Program-made: the position numbers and the translations under genes
The notes under the pieces: generated by a model
The model's input: the letters and a program-made list of their open reading frames with translations, nothing else
Told to the model about the DNA's origin: nothing
Databases searched by the model: none
Source of the DNA: Diaphorobacter sp. HDW4A
Lineage (GTDB): Bacteria > Pseudomonadota > Gammaproteobacteria > Burkholderiales > Burkholderiaceae_C
NCBI RefSeq assembly: GCF_011305995.1
Contig: NZ_CP049910.1
Span: forward strand, 5,656,501-5,720,500
Length of the DNA stretch: 64,000 bases
Direction: 5' to 3'
Shown here: positions 54,116-62,076 of the stretch, in pieces
Layout of the letters: every line of letters begins with the position of its first letter
Position numbering within the stretch: position 1 is the stretch's first letter

Positions 54116-57100
54116 ATGAACGCCCCGCTGCCTGAATCAGTTCGCCGCGCGCTAGAAACCGTATCGCTTGAAGACAAATATACGTTGGACTCGGGTCGAG
54201 CGTTCATGAGCGGGGTGCAGGCGCTGGTGCGTCTGCCCATGCTGCAGCGCCAGCGCGACGCGCTGCAAGGGCTGAACACGGCCGGCTTCATCAGCGGTTA
54301 TCGTGGCTCGCCGCTCGGCACCTACGATCAGTCGCTGTGGGCCGCCAAGAAGCATCTGGCCGAGAACAATATCGTGTTCCAGCCCGGCGTGAACGAGGAA
54401 CTCGGCGCGACCGCCGTCTGGGGCACGCAGCAGCTTGATCTCTATCCCGACACCAAGAAGTTCGACGGCGTCTTCGGCATCTGGTACGGCAAGGGCCCCG
54501 GCGTGGACCGCTGCTCGGACGTGTTCAAGCACGCCAACATGGCGGGCACCTCCAAGCATGGCGGCGTGATCGCAATCGCGGGCGACGACCACATCAGCAA
54601 GAGCTCGACCGCCGCGCACCAGAGCGACCACATCTTCAAGGCCTGCGGTCTGCCGGTGTTCTTCCCGAGCAGCGTGCAGGACATCCTCGACATGGGGCTG
54701 CACGCGTTCGCGATGAGCCGTTTCTCCGGTCTGTGGTCGGGCGTGAAGACGATTCAGGAAGTAGTGGAGTCGTCCTCCAGCGTGTCGGTGGATCCTGACC
54801 GCGTGAAGATCATCCTGCCCGAAGACTTCCAGATGCCGCCCGGCGGCCTGCACATCCGCTGGCCCGATGCGCCGCTGGAGCAGGAAGCGCGCCTCATGGA
54901 CTACAAGTGGTACGCGGCGCTGGCCTATGTGCGTGCCAACAAGCTGAACTACAACGTGATTCAAAGCCCGAACGACCGCTTCGGCATCATTGCCAGCGGC
55001 AAGGCGTTCAATGACACGCGTCAGGCGCTGGCCGATCTGGGCATCGACGACGACACCTGCCACCAGCTCGGCATTCGCCTGCACAAGGTCAACGTGGTCT
55101 GGCCGCTCGAGGCGACCATCACGCGTGACTTTGCGCAGGGTCTGCAGGAGATTTTGGTGGTCGAGGAAAAGCGCCAGGTCATCGAATATCAGATCAAGGA
55201 AGAGCTCTACAACTGGCGCTCCGATGTGCGCCCCAACGTGCTCGGCAAGTTCGACGAGATCGAGGGCGACAACTCGGGCGGTGAGTGGAGCATGCCCAAC
55301 CCCAGCCAGAATTGGCTGCTGCGCCCCAAGGCCGACCTCACGCCCGCGATCATTGCCAAGGCGATCGCCAAGCGCCTCAAGAAGCTCGGCGTGTCGGCCG
55401 ACATCGCGCGTCGCATGGACGAGCGCATCGCCGTCATCGAGGCCCGTGAACGTGCCCTGACCGAGCCCAAGCAGCAGACCGGCGACCGTGTGCCATGGTT
55501 TTGCAGCGGCTGTCCGCACAACACCAGCACCCGCGTGCCCGATGGTTCGCGCGCCGTGGCCGGCATCGGCTGCCACTACATGACGACGTGGATGCCCGAC
55601 CGCAATACCAGCACCTTCACCCAGATGGGCGGCGAGGGCGTGACATGGGTAGGTCAGGCGCCGTTCACCAAAGAGAACCATGTGTTTGCCAATCTCGGCG
55701 ACGGCACCTACTTTCACAGCGGCCTGATGGCGATCCGCCAGAGCATCGCCTCGGGCGCCAACATCACTTATAAGATTCTGTACAACGACGCGGTGGCGAT
55801 GACCGGTGGCCAACAGGTCGGTGAGCGCCCCGAGGGCCACTCGGTTGCGCAGATCGCGCACAGCCTGCGCGCCGAAGGCATCGTCAAGCTCGTGGTGGTG
55901 ACCGACGAGCCCGAGAAATACCACGGCCGCGCGCACCATGTCGACCCGACGGGCTCGCGCGCCAAACACGTCGAGCTGATCAACGATCTGCCGCCTGGCA
56001 TCGAGGTGTTCCACCGCGACGAGCTGGATCGCATCCAGCGCGAATTCCGCGAGATCAAGGGCGCAACCGCGATCATCTACGATCAGACCTGCGCGACCGA
56101 AAAGCGCCGCCGCAGGAAGCGCGGCAAGCTGGCCACGCCCGCCAAGACCGTGATCATCAACGAGCTGGTCTGCGAAGGCTGCGGCGACTGCTCGACCAAG
56201 TCGAACTGCCTATCCGTCGAGCCGGTGGAAACCGACTTCGGCCGCAAACGCCGCATTAACCAGAACTCCTGCAACAAGGATTACTCCTGTGTGAACGGCT
56301 TCTGCCCGAGCTTCGTGACCGTCGAGGGCGGCGAACTCAAGAAGGCTAAGAAGGAAAAGAAGGGCGATCTGACCGCGCTGCTGCCGATCCCCGATCCGGT
56401 GCTGCCGGTGGCCGAAAAGGCCTGGGGCATCGTCGTCGCCGGTGTGGGCGGCACGGGGGTAATCACCATCGGCTCGCTGCTCGGCATGGCCGCGCACCTG
56501 GAAGGCAAGGGCGTGATCACGCAGGACGCTGCAGGCCTGGCGCAAAAGGGCGGCTCGACCTGGAGCCACATTCAGATCGCCAACCGCCCCGAAGCCATTT
56601 TCACCACCAAGGTGGACACGGCCAAGGCTGATCTGGTGATCGGTTGCGACCCCATCGTTGCCGCCACCAAGACCTCACTCGCGGTCATGCAGCCTGGCCG
56701 CACCTTTGTTGCGCTCAACAAGCACGGAACGCCATCGGCGGCGTTCGTGAACGACCCGAACTGGCAGTTTCCCGAAGCGAGCTGCGAAGCCGCGATTGCG
56801 GACGCGGTCGGCCCCGAACTGGTTGGTCTGTTCGATGCCGAACAAGTGGCGGTCCAACTGTTGGGCGACAGCATCTACACCAATCCGCTGATGCTTGGCT
56901 ACGCTTGGCAGAAGGGCCGCGTACCGCTCACGCATGCATCGTTGATGCGCGCCATCGAGCTCAACGGTGTGCAGGTTGACAACAACAAGGCCGCCTTCGA
57001 ATGGGGCCGCCGCTGCGCCTACAAACTGTCCGAAGTGCAGGCCCTGTTCCAGGCCGCGCAGGTGATCGAGTTCGTGAAGAAGCCCGGCCTCGTCGAAATG

Positions 57101-57745
57101 GTGCACAAGCGGGTGGAATTCCTCACGGGTTACCAGAACGCCGCGTATGCCAAGCAGTACAGCGAGTTCGTCGACAAAGTGAAGCAGGCTGAAGCCAAGC
57201 TTGGCCCGAGCACCAAGCTTTCCGAAGCCGTGGCGCGCTATCTGTTCAAGCTCATGGCCTACAAGGACGAATACGAAGTCGCGCGTCTGCACACCGACCC
57301 GGTGTTCGTCTCGAAGATCGAGAACATGTTCGAAGGCGACTTCCGCATCGTCCACCACTTGGCACCGCCAGCCACCGCGAAGAAGAACGACAAGGGCGAG
57401 CTCATCAAGAAGAGCTACGGTCCGTGGATGCGCAAGGCCTTCGGCGTGCTCGCCGGGCTCAAGGGCCTGCGGGGCACGGCGCTCGATCCGTTTGGCAAGA
57501 CGGAGGAGCGGCGTACTGAACGGGCCCTGATTGTTGAGTACCGCTCAAGCATTGAGGAAATCCTTAAGAGTTTGAATGCCCGGAATCTTGCTTTGGCTGT
57601 GGACATTGCCCGGGTGCCCGAAGATATTCGGGGGTATGGGCATGTGAAGGAGCGGCATCTGCATGCTGCTCGTTCCAAGTGGGCGGGGTTGATGGCGCAG
57701 TGGCGGGGTGTGCCTGCTTCTTCTGAGGCTCGGGTTCAGGCTTGA
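54116..57745 (+). CDS. Indolepyruvate ferredoxin oxidoreductase, fused subunits
   Basis: A 1209-residue enzyme that oxidatively decarboxylates aryl- or branched 2-oxoacids made from amino acids by transamination, passing electrons to ferredoxin. The start at 54116 follows GGAG. The order is: N-terminal pyrimidine-binding domain (FISGYRGSPLGTYDQSL), a TPP-binding domain with WFCSGCPHN near residue 460, iron-sulfur Cys clusters (CEGCGDCSTKSNC near 685 and CNKDYSCVNGFC near 725), and a C-terminal gamma domain (GVGGTGVITIGSLLGMAA near 777). In archaea these are separate subunits; the fusion is usual in Burkholderiales. Lrp control is likely from the divergent neighbour. Confidence 0.93.
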   Translation: MNAPLPESVRRALETVSLEDKYTLDSGRAFMSGVQALVRLPMLQRQRDALQGLNTAGFISGYRGSPLGTYDQSLWAAKKHLAENNIVFQPGVNEELGATAVWGTQQLDLYPDTKKFDGVFGIWYGKGPGVDRCSDVFKHANMAGTSKHGGVIAIAGDDHISKSSTAAHQSDHIFKACGLPVFFPSSVQDILDMGLHAFAMSRFSGLWSGVKTIQEVVESSSSVSVDPDRVKIILPEDFQMPPGGLHIRWPDAPLEQEARLMDYKWYAALAYVRANKLNYNVIQSPNDRFGIIASGKAFNDTRQALADLGIDDDTCHQLGIRLHKVNVVWPLEATITRDFAQGLQEILVVEEKRQVIEYQIKEELYNWRSDVRPNVLGKFDEIEGDNSGGEWSMPNPSQNWLLRPKADLTPAIIAKAIAKRLKKLGVSADIARRMDERIAVIEARERALTEPKQQTGDRVPWFCSGCPHNTSTRVPDGSRAVAGIGCHYMTTWMPDRNTSTFTQMGGEGVTWVGQAPFTKENHVFANLGDGTYFHSGLMAIRQSIASGANITYKILYNDAVAMTGGQQVGERPEGHSVAQIAHSLRAEGIVKLVVVTDEPEKYHGRAHHVDPTGSRAKHVELINDLPPGIEVFHRDELDRIQREFREIKGATAIIYDQTCATEKRRRRKRGKLATPAKTVIINELVCEGCGDCSTKSNCLSVEPVETDFGRKRRINQNSCNKDYSCVNGFCPSFVTVEGGELKKAKKEKKGDLTALLPIPDPVLPVAEKAWGIVVAGVGGTGVITIGSLLGMAAHLEGKGVITQDAAGLAQKGGSTWSHIQIANRPEAIFTTKVDTAKADLVIGCDPIVAATKTSLAVMQPGRTFVALNKHGTPSAAFVNDPNWQFPEASCEAAIADAVGPELVGLFDAEQVAVQLLGDSIYTNPLMLGYAWQKGRVPLTHASLMRAIELNGVQVDNNKAAFEWGRRCAYKLSEVQALFQAAQVIEFVKKPGLVEMVHKRVEFLTGYQNAAYAKQYSEFVDKVKQAEAKLGPSTKLSEAVARYLFKLMAYKDEYEVARLHTDPVFVSKIENMFEGDFRIVHHLAPPATAKKNDKGELIKKSYGPWMRKAFGVLAGLKGLRGTALDPFGKTEERRTERALIVEYRSSIEEILKSLNARNLALAVDIARVPEDIRGYGHVKERHLHAARSKWAGLMAQWRGVPASSEARVQA

Positions 57746-57780
57746 GGTGGTGGTTTCTCGGCTTCTGCTCTTTGGTTGAG

Positions 57781-57962
57781 GGCGGAGGCCGGGACTGCCC
57801 CCGGCGGGGCAGTAACTTTTTGGTCTTGCCCAAAAAGTCACCAAAAATGCGCTTTGAAGTCATCCGGCGGAACTCGCGGCGTTCCTTCGTCACTCTGCTC
57901 GGACAACCGCCGGAAATCAGTTGTGAAAGAGGTGTTTACGGCACGTCGCTGCGCTCGTGCCG
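57781..57962 (+). repeat. Dispersed repeat, copy C
   Basis: Full-length unit 35 bases after the oxidoreductase stop, same orientation as copy B. Blocks: GGAGGCCGGGA, CCCCCGGCGGGGCAG, CTTTTTGG/CCAAAAAG hairpin, CGCTTTGAAGTCATCCGGC, CTCGGACAACCGCCGGAAAT, and GGCACGTCGCTGCGCTCGTG. It forms an inverted pair with copy D. Confidence 0.88.
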
Positions 57963-58062
57963 GGGTGTTTGCATAGCTGCGTTGGGGTTCAAACGCCCGC
58001 TGCGCTTTTGAGTTTGCAATGCTGAAACGGTGGCTCGCCAATCACATAACGCCGGCGCACCC

Positions 58063-58086
58063 ACATCTCGCGAAGTCGCGAGATGT
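58063..58086. repeat. Perfect hairpin between repeat copies C and D
   Basis: ACATCTCGCGA and TCGCGAGATGT form a perfect 11-bp stem with the two-base loop AG, directly abutting copy D. It may be part of the repeat's outer end or a separate small palindrome. Confidence 0.7.
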
Positions 58087-58088
58087 GC

Positions 58089-58268
58089 GCCACGAGCGAA
58101 GCGACGTGCCGAATATTCCTCTTATGAAAATTCTGACTTGCGGCGGTTGCCCGAGCGGCGCGCGCAGCGCAAAGCGAGTTCTGCCGCGGGTATTGAAAAG
58201 CGCGTTTTGGGTTACTTTTTGCGCGCAAGCAAAAAGTGACTCCGCCGCCGGGCGGAACTCCCGGCCAG
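58089..58268 (-). repeat. Dispersed repeat, copy D
   Basis: The same unit in reverse orientation: CACGAGCGAAGCGACGTGCC, then GGCGGTTGCCCGAGC, GAGTTCTGCCGCGGGTATTG, CTTTTTG/CAAAAAG hairpin, and CCGCCGGGCGGAACTCCCGG. It is the only copy not placed 3' of a gene on its own strand; it lies upstream of yajC and faces copy C. Confidence 0.88.
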
Positions 58269-58583
58269 TCGCCGCCAGCCACGCAGCAAAGTCAAAAATC
58301 ACCCACCCCCTTCAGCCGTGCGCCAAACGCACCAGCAGAACCGTTCCGTAAAACAAGAATACGCTCAAAAACAATAGCAAACTCAATCGGTAAAACGCCA
58401 CCCGAAAGCATTTATTTGCGCATTGCACATTGCAATGAGAAACTCCGCGCCCATCTCATGCCCTAACCTGATTCGGGCTTTGGTGCGCCGCCGGGAGAGC
58501 GCACGAATACAATGTCCTGTTGCTCTGGTGAAAGCCGGGCGTCCTGTTTCGACCATCCATACTGTTACAAGTGGAGTCTTCAA
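58269..58583. other. 315-base gap before yajC, no gene seen
   Basis: Between repeat D and yajC I see no coding frame. The part from about 58340 to 58450 is AT-rich and likely holds the yajC-secDF promoter. CGGGAGAGCGC near 58490 is not close enough to a start to be its ribosome site. No tgt or queA gene is found upstream, unlike in many proteobacteria. Confidence 0.5.
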
Positions 58584-58913
58584 GTGTTTATTTCTTCTGC
58601 CTTTGCCCAAACCGCTCCCGCTGCCGCTGAAGGTGGCCTGATGGGCTCGCTCACCGGTATGTTGCCGCTGGTGCTGATGTTCGTGGTGCTGTACTTCATC
58701 ATGATCCGTCCCCAGATGAAGCGCCAAAAAGAGCACCGCGCCATGATCGACGCGTTGGCCAAGGGTGACGAAATCGTGACTTCCGGCGGTCTGCTGGGCA
58801 AGGTCAGCCGCATGGGTGAAGGTTTCCTGCACGTTGAACTCGCCGAAGGCGTGGAAGTGCAGATCCAGCGTAGCGCCGTGACCCAGGTGCTGCCCAAGGG
58901 CACGCTGAAGTAA
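58584..58913 (+). CDS. yajC: Sec translocase accessory subunit YajC
   Basis: A 109-residue inner-membrane protein that associates with SecDF and YidC. The start is GTG at 58584 (read as Met, then FISSAFAQTAPAAA), supported by GGAG seven bases upstream and by alignment with family N-termini; no ATG is suitable. One membrane helix, LPLVLMFVVLYFIMIRPQMK, is followed by the cytoplasmic part with GDEIVTSGGLLGKV. It starts the yajC-secD-secF operon. Confidence 0.95.
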   Translation: MFISSAFAQTAPAAAEGGLMGSLTGMLPLVLMFVVLYFIMIRPQMKRQKEHRAMIDALAKGDEIVTSGGLLGKVSRMGEGFLHVELAEGVEVQIQRSAVTQVLPKGTLK

Positions 58914-59031
58914 TTCTGCGCCTGGTTCCTTGCGGGCATGCATGGTGCATGTCCGTCGTCGATGGACCGCGCAGCCCGCTTTGTCTGGCGCTGTCGGCCC
59001 GTCACTCTCCGTGATAGTGAAGAGCGCGATC

Positions 59032-60963
59032 ATGAACCGATATCCGGTCTGGAAATACGCGATCATGGTGATCGTGTTGCTGTTGGGGGTGCTGTACACC
59101 CTGCCGAATTTCTTCGGCGAAGCCCCTGCGGTACAGGTGTCGTCCCTCAAGGCGACGGTGAAGGTGGACAACGCGGTACGCCAGCGCGTGGAAGAGGCGC
59201 TGAAGGCCGGTGGCATGCAGCCGGACTCCGTCGTGCAGGAGGGCAGCTCGGTGTTCGCCCGCTTCGACTCGGTGGACAACCAGGCCAAGGCCAAGACGGT
59301 CATCGAGAAGGCGCTGATTCCCGACGCGAGCAATCCGACCTTCATCGTGGCGCAGAACATGCTCTCGCGTTCGCCGGCATGGCTGACCGCGTTGCATGCC
59401 CGCCCGATGTATCTGGGTCTGGACTTGCGCGGCGGCGTGCACTTCATGCTGCAGGTGGACATGGCGGCTGCCATCACCAAGAAGGTGGAGTCCTATGCGG
59501 GTGATCTGCGCTCGAGCATGCGCGACAAGAAGATTCGCCATGGCGGTGTGAGCCGCAACGGCGATGCGGTTGAAGTGAAGGTGCGCGACGACGCCACGCT
59601 CACATCGGTGCGCAATCTCATCACCGACAATTTCCCTGATCTGGTGGTCACCAGCAGCCCCGACGCGGACGGCTTCGCGCTGCGCGCGACGATCAAGCCC
59701 GAGGCGCTGCGCAAGGTGCAGGAACAGGCGCTCAAGCAGAACATCACGACGCTGCATAACCGGATCAACGAACTTGGCGTGGCCGAGCCGGTGATCCAGC
59801 AGCAGGGTCTGGACCGCATCATCGTGCAATTGCCCGGTGTGCAGGACACGGCCAAGGCCAAGGACATTCTGGGCCGTACCGCTACGCTGGAAGTGCGCAT
59901 GGTGGACGAGAGCTCCGAAGCGCGTTCGGCCGAGATGGGCCAGGGGCCCGTGCCGTTCGGCAGCGAAAAGTATCTGGATCGCTCGCAGATGCCGGTGATC
60001 GTGAAGAAGCAGGTTGTGCTGACCGGTGAGAACCTGAACGACGCGCAGCCTGGCTTCGATGGCCAGACGCAGGAACCCACCGTGAACCTCACGCTGGATT
60101 CCAAGGGCGCGAGCATCTTCAAGCAGGTGACTGCTGAAAGCGTGGGCAAGCGCATGGCCATCATCCTGTTCGAAAAGGGCAAGGGCGAGGTCGTGACTGC
60201 GCCGGTGATCCGCTCCGAGATCGGCGGCGGTCGCGTGCAGATTTCCGGTCGCATGACGACACAGGAAGCCAACGACACCTCGCTGCTGCTGCGCGCCGGA
60301 TCGCTGGCCGCGCCGATGGAAATCATCGAGGAATACACCATTGGCCCAAGCCTGGGTGAAGAAAACATCTCGCGTGGTATCCACAGCGTGGTCTGGGGCA
60401 TGGTGGCGATTGCCGTGTTCATGTGCTTCTACTACATGCTGTTCGGCGTGTTCTCCACGATCTCGCTGGGCGTGAACGTGCTGCTGCTGCTGGCCGTGCT
60501 GTCGATGCTGCAGGCCACCTTGACGCTGCCCGGCATCGCCGCGATGGCGCTGGCGATCGGCGTGGCGATTGACTCGAACGTGCTGATCAATGAACGTATC
60601 CGGGAAGAACTGCGCGCCGGTGTGGCACCGCAGCAGGCGATCTCGGCCGGTTACCAGCACGCCTGGGCGACGATTCTGGACTCCAACGTGACCACGCTGA
60701 TCGCGGGTCTGGCTCTGCTGGCCTTCGGTTCGGGCCCGGTGCGCGGCTTTGCGGTGGTGCACTGCATCGGTATTCTGACCAGCATGTTCTCCGCCGTGTT
60801 CTTCTCGCGCGGTCTCGTGAACCTCTGGTACGGCCGCAAGAAGAAGCTCAAGAGCCTCTCCATTGGTCAGGTCTGGAAGCCCGAGGGCGATGCCGGACAT
60901 CGTTCCGTGGCATCCGGCCGCGCTGGCGCCGGCACTGCCGACGCTGGCGATAGCGAACTGTAA
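59032..60963 (+). CDS. secD: Protein translocase subunit SecD
   Basis: A 643-residue RND-superfamily protein that with SecF uses the proton gradient to pull exported proteins through at the periplasmic side. One helix near residues 7-26 is followed by a large periplasmic region with YLGLDLRGGVHF around 124-135, then five helices from about 450 with ALAIGVAIDSNVLINERIRE. The start at 59032 (MNRYPVWKYAIMVIV) is the conserved N-terminus. A soluble tail of about 40 residues, Gly/Ala-rich, ends the protein. It lies 118 bases after yajC and 14 before secF. Confidence 0.96.
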   Translation: MNRYPVWKYAIMVIVLLLGVLYTLPNFFGEAPAVQVSSLKATVKVDNAVRQRVEEALKAGGMQPDSVVQEGSSVFARFDSVDNQAKAKTVIEKALIPDASNPTFIVAQNMLSRSPAWLTALHARPMYLGLDLRGGVHFMLQVDMAAAITKKVESYAGDLRSSMRDKKIRHGGVSRNGDAVEVKVRDDATLTSVRNLITDNFPDLVVTSSPDADGFALRATIKPEALRKVQEQALKQNITTLHNRINELGVAEPVIQQQGLDRIIVQLPGVQDTAKAKDILGRTATLEVRMVDESSEARSAEMGQGPVPFGSEKYLDRSQMPVIVKKQVVLTGENLNDAQPGFDGQTQEPTVNLTLDSKGASIFKQVTAESVGKRMAIILFEKGKGEVVTAPVIRSEIGGGRVQISGRMTTQEANDTSLLLRAGSLAAPMEIIEEYTIGPSLGEENISRGIHSVVWGMVAIAVFMCFYYMLFGVFSTISLGVNVLLLLAVLSMLQATLTLPGIAAMALAIGVAIDSNVLINERIREELRAGVAPQQAISAGYQHAWATILDSNVTTLIAGLALLAFGSGPVRGFAVVHCIGILTSMFSAVFFSRGLVNLWYGRKKKLKSLSIGQVWKPEGDAGHRSVASGRAGAGTADAGDSEL

Positions 60964-60977
60964 GAAAGGGGAAGACC

Positions 60978-61934
60978 ATGGAGTTTTTCCGGATCAAAAA
61001 AGACATTCCGTTCATGAAATACGCGTTGATTCTCAACGTGATTTCATTCGTCACCTTCGCGCTGGCCGTGTTCTTCCTGGTCACGCGCGGACTGCACCTG
61101 TCGGTGGAGTTCACGGGCGGCACGGTCATGGAAGTGGCCTACAAGCAGACGGCGGACATCGGCCAGGTGCGCGACGCGGTCGCCAAGGCCGGGTTCACGC
61201 AGGACGTCACGGTGCAGAACTTCGGTGGTTCGAAGAACGTGATGATCCGCCTGCCGGTGCAAAAGGGCGTCACCTCGGCTCAGCAGAGCGAGCAGGTGCT
61301 CACTGCGTTGAAGGCGGCGGATCCCGAAGTCGAAATGCGTCGCAACGAGTTCGTTGGCCCACAGGTGGGCGAGGAACTGGTGCATGGCGGCCTGATGGCG
61401 CTGGGCATGGTGGTGCTGGGCATCGTGATCTATTTGGCGTTCCGCTTCGAGTGGAAGTTCGGCGTGGCCGCGGTGATCGCCAACTTGCACGACGTGGTGA
61501 TCATTCTGGGCTTCTTCGCGTTCTTCCAATGGGAGTTCTCGCTCTCGGTGCTGGCCGGGGTGCTGGCGGTGCTGGGCTACTCTGTGAACGAATCCGTGGT
61601 TATCTTTGACCGGATCCGTGAGGCATTCCGCAAGTTCCGCAAGCTCAGCACGCACGAGGTGATCGACCACGCGATCACCTCGACGATGAGCCGCACGATC
61701 ATCACCCATGCTTCGACCGAGGCGATGGTGCTGTCGATGTTCTTCTTCGGCGGCCCGAGCCTGCACTACTTTGCGTTGGCTCTGACTATTGGTATTCTGT
61801 TTGGTATCTACTCCTCGGTGTTCGTCGCGGCGGCCATTGCCATGTGGCTCGGCGTCAAGCGCGAGGATCTGGTGAAGACGTCCGCGCGCAAGGATCTGGA
61901 TCCGAATGATCCGAACGCCGGAGCGACCGTATAA
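60978..61934 (+). CDS. secF: Protein translocase subunit SecF
   Basis: A 318-residue, six-helix protein that pairs with SecD. The SecF signature LSVEFTGGTVMEV is at about 34-46 and VNESVVIFDRIREAFRK lies in the second half. AAGGGGAAG precedes the ATG. It completes the yajC-secDF operon. A hairpin with arms CGCTGCT/AGCAGCG follows at 61965-62010 but lacks a T run. Confidence 0.96.
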   Translation: MEFFRIKKDIPFMKYALILNVISFVTFALAVFFLVTRGLHLSVEFTGGTVMEVAYKQTADIGQVRDAVAKAGFTQDVTVQNFGGSKNVMIRLPVQKGVTSAQQSEQVLTALKAADPEVEMRRNEFVGPQVGEELVHGGLMALGMVVLGIVIYLAFRFEWKFGVAAVIANLHDVVIILGFFAFFQWEFSLSVLAGVLAVLGYSVNESVVIFDRIREAFRKFRKLSTHEVIDHAITSTMSRTIITHASTEAMVLSMFFFGGPSLHYFALALTIGILFGIYSSVFVAAAIAMWLGVKREDLVKTSARKDLDPNDPNAGATV

Positions 61935-62076
61935 GCAAAAGACCAACAGTTGGGAGATCCTTGTCGCTGCTGAGCCCCATCTTGATAGAAAATCAAGGTG
62001 ACAAGCAGCGTCCTGGGTCCCCGGCCAAGCGGTGGGGATAGACCCATAGGCCTTCGCCGCACATAATCAAGCACCT

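Noticed and set aside
54152..60900. Antisense frames over the indolepyruvate oxidoreductase (620 residues) and secD (632 residues)
   Set aside because: Same reason: opposite certain genes, no ribosome site and no recognisable motif.
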